A stretch of DNA of 50,054 nt from Methanomethylicus sp964513415 (GCA_964513415.1 CAZEMX010000004.1:1-50054), one strand, 5' to 3'; positions 23,867-32,264 are shown, counted from the first letter of the stretch. The notes: generated from the sequence alone by a model not told the origin. Translations and numbers: made by a program.

Positions 23867-24362
23867 TCTGCACACTATTCCTCAGAGCAGAGCCCCTTCT
23901 GATGACTTCGCATACACTATCAGGATTGTTAGACGAGAAGACAAATGTTCTTCCAGTCTTGGGGGCGACCTCCACGGCATCGCCAAATGAAGTGGTATAA
24001 GCAATTGAGCCGTCAGAGCCGTACCTTACACCAATGCCATAGTACCTGCCAAAGGATGCCTTGGTTCCCTTGCATGAAACAATATCTTTAAGCAAAAAAG
24101 ACTTCTTATTGAAGAAGCCATACGAAACGTATAGCCGCTCACCGCTTATTTTGATGCTGATCCCTCGGTAATTCCAAAATACAAAGAAGATAAACGCCAT
24201 AATCGCCCAGCCAAACAAAACGCCAAAGAGATTTTCAACCGAAAGCCCAGCAAACAGAAGTACTGCCATAGTCACAAAGACAAAAATCGCCGTAACCATC
24301 ACTACTAAACCCTTAACAAGCGCACCCATCGGCACATATTCGCTGTATTCTAAGCGTTCCAT
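23844..24362 (-). CDS. Membrane protein with a PH-like domain
   Basis: The 172-residue protein has two spans near residues 15-40 and 45-65 (LVVMVTAIFVFVTMAVLLFAG and FGVLFGWAIMAFIFFVFW) followed by a beta-rich domain with RLYVSYGFFNKKSFLLKDIVSC and FVFSSNNPDSVCEVI, the pattern of bacterial/archaeal PH (DUF304-like) domains. A TATA-like AAATAAATCC lies at about 24386-24395 on the minus strand. Its partner is the zinc-ribbon membrane protein. Base composition is lower in GC than in the neighbours, which may mean acquisition. Function is unknown. Confidence 0.72.
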   Translation of the reverse strand: MERLEYSEYVPMGALVKGLVVMVTAIFVFVTMAVLLFAGLSVENLFGVLFGWAIMAFIFFVFWNYRGISIKISGERLYVSYGFFNKKSFLLKDIVSCKGTKASFGRYYGIGVRYGSDGSIAYTTSFGDAVEVAPKTGRTFVFSSNNPDSVCEVIRRGSALRNSVQNGRLSQT

Positions 24363-24733
24363 GCCCGAATAGCAGGCAAGAAAGGATTTATTTCTTCCGT
24401 CTTTTGACAGGAAGAGACGCCAACGGTTTTTGGCTCGCTTTTCTGTTCGCGCTTGGAATGTATCAATAGTAGAATGAACGCATCGAAAGATGAAACCAGC
24501 GGGATTTTGACAGTTTCAGGCAGTCTCCGAGACGTGCCTCACAAGGAAACTCAAGGGGCGGTCGGGCGGTTGTCTGCACCGGCAATGAGGCGAAGCTATG
24601 CAGTTTGAAGGGTCCTTCAGAAAAGCCCTTTTTTTCCTCGTTTTCAGAATAAACGCCCAATGAGTAATGGCTTCTCCCGCTCGGGCCGAAGAACGGCGGC
24701 TTTCCGTCCGGCGCATCGGTTGGGTTTGCCTGG
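24363..24733. other. 371-base stretch with no recognised gene
   Basis: No reading frame here has convincing codon use or family pattern. The stretch holds a TATA-like element at its left end, the inverted repeat TGAAGG-GT-CCTTCA around 24606-24619, and a T-run (CCCTTTTTTTCC) near 24626-24637, so a small RNA read on the plus strand and ending at the T-run is possible. It does not match tRNA, RNase P RNA or SRP RNA hallmarks that I can see by eye. Confidence 0.3.
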
Positions 24734-26113
24734 CTAGCCGTGCCTCTGCTTGAACCTCTGCCACCGGTAGTAGGCCGCCAGCGACGATACTGCCCGCTCA
24801 GGTATCGGGTAAGATGGGATGCCGTGCTCGTCCAGCTTCTTCATCGCATCGTCGCATTGTGATCCCCCTACGAAGCTTGAGACGACGGTCTTGCCGCAGT
24901 GCCCGGCCTCGCAGGCGTCGATGACGGACTTCGCGATCGAGACGGGGTCTGTGATGGCAGTCTGGCAGTAGAGCACGATGACCGAGCCGATGCGGGGATC
25001 CTTAAGGGATATCTCGACTGACTTGTAGTAGCTCTCCTCGTAGGCCTGCCCGGTCAGGTCGACGGGGTTCTTGAAGTTGCCGAATACGGGCATGAACTTC
25101 TTGAACTCGGACTGCAGGTCCTCAGGCAGGGGCCAGACGTTCACACCGGATTCCTCGCATGCATCAGTCGTCATGACGCCGACGCCGCCTCCGTTCGTCA
25201 GTATGAGGCAGTTCTCGCTGGGGGGCGGCGGCTGGGCAGTCATCAGCTTGACCCAGTCGAAGGCTTGGGCAAAGTCGGTGGCGCGCAGGGCGCCGCCCTG
25301 CCTGAATGCGGCGTCGTATATGCGGTCGGATCCTGCAAGGGAGCCGGTGTGCGACGCGGCTGCCGAGGCGCCCTTCTCGGTCCTGCCGGACTTGAGCGCC
25401 ACCACCGGCTTGGAGAGGGCGGTCCTCCGGATGGAGTCGATGAGGCGCCTCCCGTCGTTCGCGCCCTCGATGTACATAAGGACGGCCCTGGTGTTCGGGT
25501 CGTCCCTGAAGTAATCCAGCATGTCGGACTCCTCGATGTCTGCCTTGTTCCCCATGCTCACCACCGCGGAGACGCCAATCCGGTACAGGTTCGTCCAGCC
25601 CATCATGGCTATTCCAAGCGCCCCGCTCTGGGTTATGAACGCGATGCTCCCGGGGAAGACCCTCGAGAGGCCGAAGGTGGCGTTCATCCTGGACGGCGAG
25701 TAGTACAGGCCGAAGATGTTGGGCCCCAGCATCCGGATGCCGTGCCGCCTGGCTATCGAGAGCAGCTTCGACTCGAGGGCAGTGTTGCCCATCTCCCTGA
25801 AGCCCGAGCTTATGACCAGCGCAGTCTTTATGCCCTTCCTGCCGCACTCCTCCATGATGTCAGCAACGTAAAACGCCGGCACGGCGATTACCGCGAGGTC
25901 GACATTCCCGGGCACCTCCGCAACCGAGGCGTAGGACTTCATGCCCATGATGTCGGCCCCCTCGGTGTTGACCAGGTAGAGCTTGCCCTCATATCCGCCC
26001 GAGAGTATGTTGCTGACCAGCTCATAGCCTATCTTCTTGGGGTTCCTTGATGCACCAATCACTGCGATGCTCTGCGGATTGAACATCTGATCCAAGTCGC
26101 CCAAGGGAATCAC
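24734..26113 (-). CDS. Acetyl/acyl-CoA synthetase (NDP-forming) alpha-type subunit
   Basis: The 459-residue protein has the CoA-binding Rossmann domain at the start (SIAVIGASRNPKKIGYEL), a succinyl-CoA-ligase-like region (FITQSGALGIAMMGW, MGNKADIEESDML) and the catalytic histidine H255 in SHTGSLAGS that is phosphorylated in ADP-forming acyl-CoA synthetases. The ATP-grasp beta part is missing and not encoded beside it, so a separate beta subunit is expected elsewhere. These enzymes make ATP from acyl-CoA in fermenting archaea. The start is GTG 26113, with a TATA box at 26148-26157. Confidence 0.87.
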   Translation of the reverse strand: MIPLGDLDQMFNPQSIAVIGASRNPKKIGYELVSNILSGGYEGKLYLVNTEGADIMGMKSYASVAEVPGNVDLAVIAVPAFYVADIMEECGRKGIKTALVISSGFREMGNTALESKLLSIARRHGIRMLGPNIFGLYYSPSRMNATFGLSRVFPGSIAFITQSGALGIAMMGWTNLYRIGVSAVVSMGNKADIEESDMLDYFRDDPNTRAVLMYIEGANDGRRLIDSIRRTALSKPVVALKSGRTEKGASAAASHTGSLAGSDRIYDAAFRQGGALRATDFAQAFDWVKLMTAQPPPPSENCLILTNGGGVGVMTTDACEESGVNVWPLPEDLQSEFKKFMPVFGNFKNPVDLTGQAYEESYYKSVEISLKDPRIGSVIVLYCQTAITDPVSIAKSVIDACEAGHCGKTVVSSFVGGSQCDDAMKKLDEHGIPSYPIPERAVSSLAAYYRWQRFKQRHG

Positions 26114-26147
26114 CTTATTGTGCTTCAGGAGTATTAGGGAATGCCCA

Positions 26148-26157
26148 CACTTTATAT
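26148..26157. promoter_or_regulatory. Shared or divergent TATA region
   Basis: ACTTTATATC/GATATAAAGT reads as a TATA box in both directions. On the minus strand it is about 37 bases before the acyl-CoA synthetase start; on the plus strand it would give a leader of about 55 bases for the radical SAM gene. Confidence 0.5.
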
Positions 26158-26189
26158 CTCTATGCTAAGACGTTATCAGCTACCCGCAA

Positions 26190-26227
26190 GCCCTTGCTAT
26201 AGGGCAAAGCCTCGCCCCTCTTGGAGG
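26190..26227 (+). promoter_or_regulatory. Leader hairpins before the radical SAM gene
   Basis: GCCCT (26190-26194) can pair with AGGGC (26201-26205), and the ribosome binding site GGAGG (26223-26227) can pair with a CCTC five to eight bases before it. The second hairpin is small and could hide the ribosome binding site. Confidence 0.25.
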
Positions 26228-26234
26228 ACTGACT

Positions 26235-27236
26235 ATGGCGCAACTCTTCAAGGTTCCTGACGGCACGCCGCTGGTCGGCGCGGTGGCGTTCGGACTGATT
26301 GACAGGGGGACCAACGTGATCCAGGTAAGGCCATCATCATCTTGCCCCCTGAGCTGCGTCTTCTGCTCCACGGATGCAGGGCCGTGCAGCCACAGGCGCA
26401 GGGCCGAGTATACGGTCGGGCTGGACCACCTCATGGAATGGTTCAGGGCAATGGCTGCAATCAAGGGAGAGGGCATAGAGGCGCACATAGACACTGTGGG
26501 CGACCCGTTCACTTACCCAAATCTGGCGGACCTTGTGCAGGGGCTGGCGGATACAGAGGGAGTCAGCACCATCTCGCTCCAGACTCATGGCGTGCTCATG
26601 GACGAGGCGAACGCTTCCGAACTGGCGGATGCCGGCCTCGACCGGATCAACCTGTCCATAGACTCGACCGACCCGGAGCAGGCGAGGATCCTCTCAGGCA
26701 CGCCCGGCTACGACCTCCTGAAGGTCATAAGGACCGCCAAATATGTCTGCTCCGAGACGGGCATGGACCTGCTGGTGGCGCCGGTCTGGGTCCACCCTCT
26801 TAACGACGGGGAGCTGGGGAAGCTCGTGCGCCTCGCAAAGGACATTGGCGCAGGCAGGAGGTGGCCGATGATGGGCATACAGAAGTGCGAGTTCCACCCC
26901 CACGGCAGGAGGGTGAAGGGCATGAAACAGGTCTCATGGTACGAGTTCTACCGCAGGATGAAGGAGGTCGGTGATGCGGAGAGGGTGAGCCTCGTGCTCA
27001 AGCCCTCGGACTTTGGGATAAGGCCGGCGAATGCCCTTGCGGTCCCCTACAGGCAGGGGGAGAAGGTGAGGGTGAGGATAATCGGACCAGGATGGCTGAG
27101 GGGCGAATCCCTTGCGGTCACGAGGGACGGCCAGAGGGCAGTCACGGTGGTCGGCGGGGAGCTTGACCAGGGTACGGACGTAAGGGTCAGGCTGCTCAGG
27201 ACGAAGGACAACATACTGATAGGCAGGCCTGCGTGA
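26235..27236 (+). CDS. Radical SAM protein of unknown substrate
   Basis: The 333-residue protein carries the radical SAM cysteines C37, C41 and C44 in SCPLSCVFCSTD. GDPFTYPNLADLVQGLAD and SLQTHGVLMDEA are the usual barrel strands binding SAM. After the barrel there is a C-terminal beta domain with RVRIIGPGWLRGESLAV and VRVRLLRTKDNILIG that resembles a TRAM-like nucleic-acid-binding barrel, which would suit an RNA-modifying enzyme. It is archaea-type; no substrate can be named. GGAGG precedes ATG 26235 by seven bases. A DMT permease gene follows. Confidence 0.8.
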   Translation: MAQLFKVPDGTPLVGAVAFGLIDRGTNVIQVRPSSSCPLSCVFCSTDAGPCSHRRRAEYTVGLDHLMEWFRAMAAIKGEGIEAHIDTVGDPFTYPNLADLVQGLADTEGVSTISLQTHGVLMDEANASELADAGLDRINLSIDSTDPEQARILSGTPGYDLLKVIRTAKYVCSETGMDLLVAPVWVHPLNDGELGKLVRLAKDIGAGRRWPMMGIQKCEFHPHGRRVKGMKQVSWYEFYRRMKEVGDAERVSLVLKPSDFGIRPANALAVPYRQGEKVRVRIIGPGWLRGESLAVTRDGQRAVTVVGGELDQGTDVRVRLLRTKDNILIGRPA

Positions 27237-27250
27237 GGTGGTAGTTGGTC

Positions 27251-28111
27251 ATGGGATCGAAGACTGGCGCGACTGCGGGGCTGCTGATCGCTGTTTTTGT
27301 GTGGGGGGTCTCATTCCCAGTATTGAAGGTTGCAGTCGGGGAGGTCGATCCGCTCCTCTTTATAAATATGAGGTTCCTGCTTGCCGCGCTGGTCGTCCTC
27401 GCATACCTGCTGGCGGCACGGCGCCCGATACGCAGGCTGGTCTCGGGCAAGATACTTTGGATTCTGGGCATAACCAACGGCTTGGGGTTCGTCATGGAGA
27501 TCTTCGGCCTCAACTTCACAACGGCGACGAATGCATCCCTCCTTGTCAACGTCAACGTGGTCTTCATGGCGATATTCAGCGCCTTGCTGCTGGGCGAGAG
27601 GATCAGACCCAGGGCGAAGGTCGGAATTGTCATTGGGCTTGTTGGAGTCTTCCTGATCACCACCGGCGGCGATATTACGACCATCTTTGGCGGGACGGTG
27701 ATGGGCGACATGATCATCTTCGCGGGGGGCGTGGTATGGGCATATTCCATGATCTACAACAAGAAGGCCGCCACGCAGCTGCGCATGACGGCGATGGAGG
27801 TGACCGAATCGATGACGCTGACATCGGCATTGACGGTCCTGCCTTTCCTTGCGTTCTCCAGCTTCAGCTTCTCGCCAACCCCGATCGCCCTTGCGTCCGT
27901 GGCATACACCGCGGTCTTCTGCACAATTGTGGCATTCTTCCTCTTCTATAGGTCTCTAAGGGTCCTCACCGTGGTGAACACGGGGGTCATAATGCTCCTT
28001 GAGATAGTTGTAGCGATATTGGTCTCCTCTGCGTTTCTGGGGGAGGCGCTGCCGCCCGTCGGGATGGCCGGCGGCGCCCTCATTGGGCTTGCAATATTCT
28101 TAGTCGCCTGA
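27251..28111 (+). CDS. EamA/DMT-family permease
   Basis: The product of 286 residues has ten predicted membrane spans in two EamA halves: FVWGVSFPVLKVAVGEVDP in the first, and MIYNKKAATQL then TALTVLPFLAF opening the second. DMT permeases export or import small metabolites; the substrate is unknown. ATG 27251 is preferred over TTG 27245 because the GAGGTGG at the end of the radical SAM gene then has a suitable distance. It is 14 bases after the radical SAM gene, so one transcript is likely. Confidence 0.85.
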   Translation: MGSKTGATAGLLIAVFVWGVSFPVLKVAVGEVDPLLFINMRFLLAALVVLAYLLAARRPIRRLVSGKILWILGITNGLGFVMEIFGLNFTTATNASLLVNVNVVFMAIFSALLLGERIRPRAKVGIVIGLVGVFLITTGGDITTIFGGTVMGDMIIFAGGVVWAYSMIYNKKAATQLRMTAMEVTESMTLTSALTVLPFLAFSSFSFSPTPIALASVAYTAVFCTIVAFFLFYRSLRVLTVVNTGVIMLLEIVVAILVSSAFLGEALPPVGMAGGALIGLAIFLVA

Positions 28112-28172
28112 ATGGCGGCGCCGGCGTCCAGCACCTGGGGATGGCGGGCTAGCAGCCAAGCCGGCTGATGGA

Positions 28173-28574
28173 TCATCCCTCGACCATCACGGAGAACTTC
28201 ATGTGCTTCATGTGAAGGTCCGCCTTCAGCCCATCGATCAGCCTCTTCAGCCGGGCGGCATCCCCCTTTATTACCATCACCTCGAGGCAGCTGTCATTGC
28301 TGAGGTGAGAGTGGAGGTAAGAGGTTATGATGTCACCGAATTCGTGCTGGAGGCTGATGTGCCCGTCGTTCTTCTCTTCCTTGTCGTAGAGCACGGTTAT
28401 GGTCGCAATGACGCCCCCCTTCATCTCGCTGAGGTCCCTGTACTCGGAGATGTACTTCCTGACGGCCTGCCGGATCACCTCGGACCTGCTCGCAGACCAC
28501 TCCTCGCCAAGCACGGCATCCAGATCGGCGAGCAGCTCGTCGGGGATCGAGAGGCTTACTACGACCACGTTCAT
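28173..28574 (-). CDS. nikR: NikR-type nickel-responsive regulator
   Basis: The 133-residue protein has an N-terminal ribbon-helix-helix domain (VVSLSIPDELLADLD, then SRSEVIRQAVRKYI) and a C-terminal ACT-like metal domain. H77, H88, H90 and C96 (QHEFGD, LHSHLSNDSCLE) match the four nickel ligands H76, H87, H89 and C95 of E. coli NikR. It should bind Ni(II) and act on DNA as a tetramer. It follows the ZnuB-type gene on the same strand but has its own TATA box at 28590-28598, so it may be near leaderless. Likely targets are the ABC transporter next to it or nickel genes elsewhere. Confidence 0.9.
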   Translation of the reverse strand: MNVVVVSLSIPDELLADLDAVLGEEWSASRSEVIRQAVRKYISEYRDLSEMKGGVIATITVLYDKEEKNDGHISLQHEFGDIITSYLHSHLSNDSCLEVMVIKGDAARLKRLIDGLKADLHMKHMKFSVMVEG

Positions 28575-28589
28575 CGACTCCAAATTCGC

Positions 28590-28598
28590 ATTATACTA
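28590..28598 (-). promoter_or_regulatory. TATA box of the nikR gene
   Basis: TTATACTA on the plus strand (TAGTATAA on the minus strand) lies about 20 bases before ATG 28574. TTATA at 28591-28595 and TATAA at 28616-28620 flank the region as short inverted arms, which might be part of a regulator site. Confidence 0.4.
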
Positions 28599-28625
28599 AT
28601 CTCGGCATCCTGCAATATAACTGAT

Positions 28626-29444
28626 TCATCTTCGGCCAATCAGCGCAGATATGATGAACATTCCGAGCAGGGCGAATACGATGACGCCGCTTGTGGCCAC
28701 GTCGTATGCCGCCGAGAGGAAGAGGCCCGCGACAACCCCGGCTATGCCGAGGATTACCGTTGCGACCATCGTCTTCTTGAATGACAGGCGCAGCTGGAGG
28801 GCGGAGAGCGCAGGGATCACGATTAGGGCGATGACTAGTATGATGCCGATTATCTTTATCGAGACGACTATGGTGACCGCGACCATGATGTTGAACGCCG
28901 ACGAGATGATCTCGACTGGTATGCCGGTGAGCCTTGACGACTCCTCGTCGAAGGAGATGCAGAGGAGCTCCTTGTAGAAGATCGAGAGGAAGAGCAGGGC
29001 GGAGATGCTCAGGACCGATACGATGAGGAGGTCGGCGTAGCTGATGGTCAGGATGGAGCCGAAGAGGTAGCTGAACAGCTCAACGCTGAAGCCGCCTGCC
29101 AGGCTGATTATTATCAGACCGGTCGAGAAGCCCAGCGCCAGCATCACGGCGATGGCAGAGTCGGATTGGGCGAGGCCCTTCTTCCGCATGTAGGAGATGC
29201 CGAGCACCGCTATCGCGGAGATCAGCAGTGCCGGAAGGATCGGGTTGATCGAGAAGAAGACCCCGATGGCAATGCCACCGAATGCGGTGTGCGCAATCCC
29301 ATCAACTATCATGGACTCCTTCCTCAGGATCAGGAAGAGGCCTATCCATGCGCACGCAAGGGTCGCAAGAATCCCGCCTGTAAGGGCGTACTGGAAGAAC
29401 TGGTAGCCGAGCAGCTTCAGGAGAACAGGCAGGAAATCAATCAT
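28626..29444 (-). CDS. znuB: Metal ABC transporter permease (ZnuB/MntB type)
   Basis: The product from ATG 29444 has about 272 residues and eight or nine membrane spans. GLFLILRKESMIVDGIAHTAFGGIAIG is the cluster-9 permease signature region, and LCISFDEESSRLTGIPVE lies before the later spans. It forms the channel for Zn, Mn or a related ion. It overlaps the ATPase gene by eight bases. Confidence 0.9.
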   Translation of the reverse strand: MIDFLPVLLKLLGYQFFQYALTGGILATLACAWIGLFLILRKESMIVDGIAHTAFGGIAIGVFFSINPILPALLISAIAVLGISYMRKKGLAQSDSAIAVMLALGFSTGLIIISLAGGFSVELFSYLFGSILTISYADLLIVSVLSISALLFLSIFYKELLCISFDEESSRLTGIPVEIISSAFNIMVAVTIVVSIKIIGIILVIALIVIPALSALQLRLSFKKTMVATVILGIAGVVAGLFLSAAYDVATSGVIVFALLGMFIISALIGRR

Positions 29445-30216
29445 TCTTGAATTCCCCCTTGCACTCATGTCTGTGGTAGACGAAGTGGAAGTGCTCCCCA
29501 TAAGCCTCCCTGAGGACGCTGTTCGGATCGGTGTCGGGGCTTATGTCGGAGACGTTCACGCCCCTGTTTACGCATATGACCTTGGACATCCGGCAGAAGA
29601 CGGCAGCAAGGTCGTGGGAGACCATCAGTATCGTTATGCCTCGCGCGGTGTTCAGGTCGCTCATCTTCTGGTAGAACCGCTCCTGCGTGGCAGCATCTAT
29701 GCCAGCGATCGGCTCGTCCAGAAATATGATCTCAGGGTTCCTGACGAGCGCCTTGGCAACGAAGGCGCGCTGCTTCTGCCCGCCGGAGAGCTGGCCCACA
29801 CGCATCTCTCCGATATCCAGGAGCCCCATGAAGTCCAGGGCATCATCCACTGCGTGCCAGTCCTCCCGATTCAATGGTCTTCCGAGGTTGCCTCTCTTGA
29901 CCCGCCCAAGCGAGACGAGCTCGCGCACTGTGATGGGGAAGTTCGAGTCGAAGTTTATTGCGTCCTGGGAGACGTAGGCGACGCGCTCCCAGCTCGAGAA
30001 TGAGGATGCATCCTGACCGAAGATGCGTATGCTGCCGCTCTGGGCGGGGATGATCCCCAAGATCGCCAAGAACAGGGTCGTCTTCCCACCGCCGTTTGGG
30101 CCCACTATACCTACATAGTCCCGGCGCATTATCTTGAAAGAGGCGTCCTTTACGACCAAGGAGCCGGACCTTGCGATGTTTAGGCGCTCCACTTCGAGGA
30201 CGCATTCGGTTGTCAA
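29437..30216 (-). CDS. znuC: Metal ABC transporter ATPase (ZnuC/MntA type)
   Basis: The 259-residue protein has Walker A GPNGGGKTTL, Q-loop YVSQDA, the signature LSGGQKQR, Walker B IIFLDEP and the switch His in VSHD. The C-terminus is rich in histidine (GEHFHFVYHRHEC), as in many ZnuC proteins, and may sense metal. It stands between the solute-binding protein gene (33 bases upstream) and the permease gene. Confidence 0.92.
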   Translation of the reverse strand: MTTECVLEVERLNIARSGSLVVKDASFKIMRRDYVGIVGPNGGGKTTLFLAILGIIPAQSGSIRIFGQDASSFSSWERVAYVSQDAINFDSNFPITVRELVSLGRVKRGNLGRPLNREDWHAVDDALDFMGLLDIGEMRVGQLSGGQKQRAFVAKALVRNPEIIFLDEPIAGIDAATQERFYQKMSDLNTARGITILMVSHDLAAVFCRMSKVICVNRGVNVSDISPDTDPNSVLREAYGEHFHFVYHRHECKGEFKND

Positions 30217-30249
30217 GACAGCACACCAGCGGCGTTAAGATGCCTTTGT

Positions 30250-31212
30250 CTAGGGTACACCAAGACCCAGCTTGAGATTTAAAAGATTTGCCTCCATCTG
30301 GTCGAAGTAATCCATCTCGCCTATGGGCCCAAGCATCAGGTAGAGGTTTGAGATTGTAACGGCCTGGCTTGTCCTCAGCTCCAACTCGGCCTTCAGGGTA
30401 GAGGCGTAGCTGTTGGTGTAAACAGGGTCAAGGAATATGACATATGTATCATGCTCAATCATCAGGTCTACGATTCCTGCCAAGGCAGATGCGCTCGGCT
30501 GTTCGTCGGCGGAGATTCCTATGACCGAGACCTGCTCGAAGCCATATCTGTCAGCGAGGTATCCAAATGCGCCATGGGTCACGAAGATGACGCTCTTCGT
30601 CTTCGCGGACAGGTTGAGGGTGTACGCCTGATCAAGGCTGTCGAATTTGGCGCTCAGGGATGCCCAGCGCTGCGCATAGTATCCGCTGTGCAAAGGGTCG
30701 ACCTGGACGAGGGCGTCGTATATCTTCTGCGCCTGCAGCTTTGCCAACGCAGGGCTTATCCACGTGTGTGGGTCGTACTCGCCGTGCTCCTCAGCCTCAG
30801 ATCCGGCTATGAGCGAGAGGTTTGCAGTCGTCTCAACAACCACCTTTCCATTGGTGTTGATCGCAGCCAGCAAGTCCTCCTCAAACCAGTGATCGAGGCC
30901 TGCACCGTTATAGATCAGGATGTCCGCGTCGCTGGCCGCCAATATACTGGAGGTGGAGGGCTGCCAAGAGTGGACCTCTGTGTTGTAAGGTATGAGTGAA
31001 GCAACTGAAGCGTATTCGCCGCCTATCTCAGAGGCGAAGTAAGCAAGGGGGTAGAACGAAGCCAGCACATGTATTTTGCCATCTTCCGAGCCTGGCCTCT
31101 GCGACATCGTATAAACTGCCCCAGCAACGACGGCTATAACAACAATGACTGATAAAGCCAACACGCGTTCGCGCTTCAAATGCATCGCCATGCGGTATTC
31201 GCCCGCAGTCAT
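30250..31212 (-). CDS. znuA: Metal ABC transporter solute-binding protein (ZnuA/TroA type)
   Basis: The 320-residue cluster-9 binding protein has an N-terminal membrane anchor (LALSVIVVIAVVAGAVYTM). Metal ligands are expected at the His of EVHSWQPS, the His of DPHTWISP, the His of VTHGAFGYLADRYG, and the Asp in FLDPVY. The His/acid-rich loop of true ZnuA proteins is short here (GSEAEEHGEYDPH), so Mn or Ni are as possible as Zn. ATG 31212 lies at about the predicted transcription start of the TATA-like TTTTATTAAAA stretch, which suggests a leaderless transcript; ATG 31191 is the alternative. Confidence 0.9.
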   Translation of the reverse strand: MTAGEYRMAMHLKRERVLALSVIVVIAVVAGAVYTMSQRPGSEDGKIHVLASFYPLAYFASEIGGEYASVASLIPYNTEVHSWQPSTSSILAASDADILIYNGAGLDHWFEEDLLAAINTNGKVVVETTANLSLIAGSEAEEHGEYDPHTWISPALAKLQAQKIYDALVQVDPLHSGYYAQRWASLSAKFDSLDQAYTLNLSAKTKSVIFVTHGAFGYLADRYGFEQVSVIGISADEQPSASALAGIVDLMIEHDTYVIFLDPVYTNSYASTLKAELELRTSQAVTISNLYLMLGPIGEMDYFDQMEANLLNLKLGLGVP

Positions 31213-31240
31213 TTATTAATTTTTTGTTATTTTTTAATAA
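31213..31240. promoter_or_regulatory. Inverted repeat at the znuA promoter
   Basis: TTATTAA (31213-31219) and TTAATAA (31234-31240) form seven-base inverted arms 14 bases apart, directly between the start codon and the TATA region. TTTATTAAT occurs at 31212-31220 and again at 31265-31273. The A/T-rich composition makes chance repeats likely, but the position suits a metal-responsive repressor. Confidence 0.35.
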
Positions 31241-31349
31241 AAATGGTGCCATAAAGCAGGGCATTTTATTAATCATCAGATACGACCAAGCACAACCATA
31301 GCAGGGGCGGCAGAAGGCAGGTACTTCAGCGGCGGGGAGAGGTTGAAAG

Positions 31350-31357
31350 CTTTTAAG
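31350..31357 (+). promoter_or_regulatory. TATA box of the HAD gene
   Basis: CTTTTAAG lies 44-51 bases before ATG 31401. The remainder of 31213-31400 shows no other element. Confidence 0.4.
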
Positions 31358-31400
31358 CGATCATCACCATTAGGTCCCATTGTGTCGGTGAAGAAGGCTC

Positions 31401-32213
31401 ATGCCAAGCAAACTGCATCATGAGGCGTTCATCTTCGACCTTGACGGCTGCATCTACCGCGGCAACAGCGTTATTGAGGGGGCGCCAGAGGTCGTTGAGG
31501 CACTGAGAAGGAAGGGGAGGAAGGTGCTCTTCCTGACAAACAATTCGACGAAGACCCCAAGGCAGTTCGTCGAAAAGCTTGCCTGCATGGGGATAGCAGC
31601 AGATGATGCAGATATAATGACCTCATCGATAGCCACTGCGAATTACTTGAGCGGTAGGAGGGGAGGCGCGGGAAGGGGAAAGGGAGGAGGCAGCTGCTAC
31701 ATCATTGGCGAGGGGGGGCTATGCGCCGCTCTGAGATCTGAGGGCTTTGAGCTCCTAGACGAGGGCAGGGCGGCGGAGGCGGATTACGTGGTGTGCGGCC
31801 TGGACATGAAGGCGACCTATGAGAAGCTTGCGGCGGCCTGCGTCGCCATCCAGAATGGCGCAAAGTTCATCGCCACCAACGCCGACCCGAAACTGCCGGT
31901 CGAAGGGGGATATCTGCCCGGGGCAGGCAGCATAGTCCGATTGATAGAGGAGGCCACAGGGGCCAGGCCGCTCATCATCGGTAAGCCATCGCCCAGGATA
32001 GTGCGCATGGCGCTGGCGAGGCTGGGCACGGCGGCAAGGGAGACAGCAATGGTAGGCGATACGCTCAACATGGACATCAAGGCAGGCAGGGCAGCCGGAC
32101 TCTTCACGATCCTTGTCCTGACCGGCGCGGCAGACAGGAGGGCGGTCAGTTCGAGCAGGGTCAAGCCGGATATCGTTCTTGATAGCGTCGCAGGGCTGTC
32201 AACGCTGATCTGA
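31401..32213 (+). CDS. HAD-superfamily phosphatase (NagD/phosphoglycolate phosphatase-like)
   Basis: The 270-residue protein has the motif I DLDGCIYRG with nucleophile Asp, motif II LTNNST, and motif III/IV GKPSPRIV with MVGDTLNMDIKAGRAAGL. The cap domain between motifs II and III is of the NagD (type IIA) kind. Known relatives act on phosphoglycolate, p-nitrophenyl phosphate or nucleoside monophosphates; here the substrate is not known. A stretch RRGGAGRGKGGG interrupts the cap and is low in complexity. It precedes the purine genes but has its own promoter. Confidence 0.85.
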   Translation: MPSKLHHEAFIFDLDGCIYRGNSVIEGAPEVVEALRRKGRKVLFLTNNSTKTPRQFVEKLACMGIAADDADIMTSSIATANYLSGRRGGAGRGKGGGSCYIIGEGGLCAALRSEGFELLDEGRAAEADYVVCGLDMKATYEKLAAACVAIQNGAKFIATNADPKLPVEGGYLPGAGSIVRLIEEATGARPLIIGKPSPRIVRMALARLGTAARETAMVGDTLNMDIKAGRAAGLFTILVLTGAADRRAVSSSRVKPDIVLDSVAGLSTLI

Positions 32214-32264
32214 TCGTGCAGAATAGGGCAGGACAAGAAAGGGCAGGACCGGACAGGATACCCT

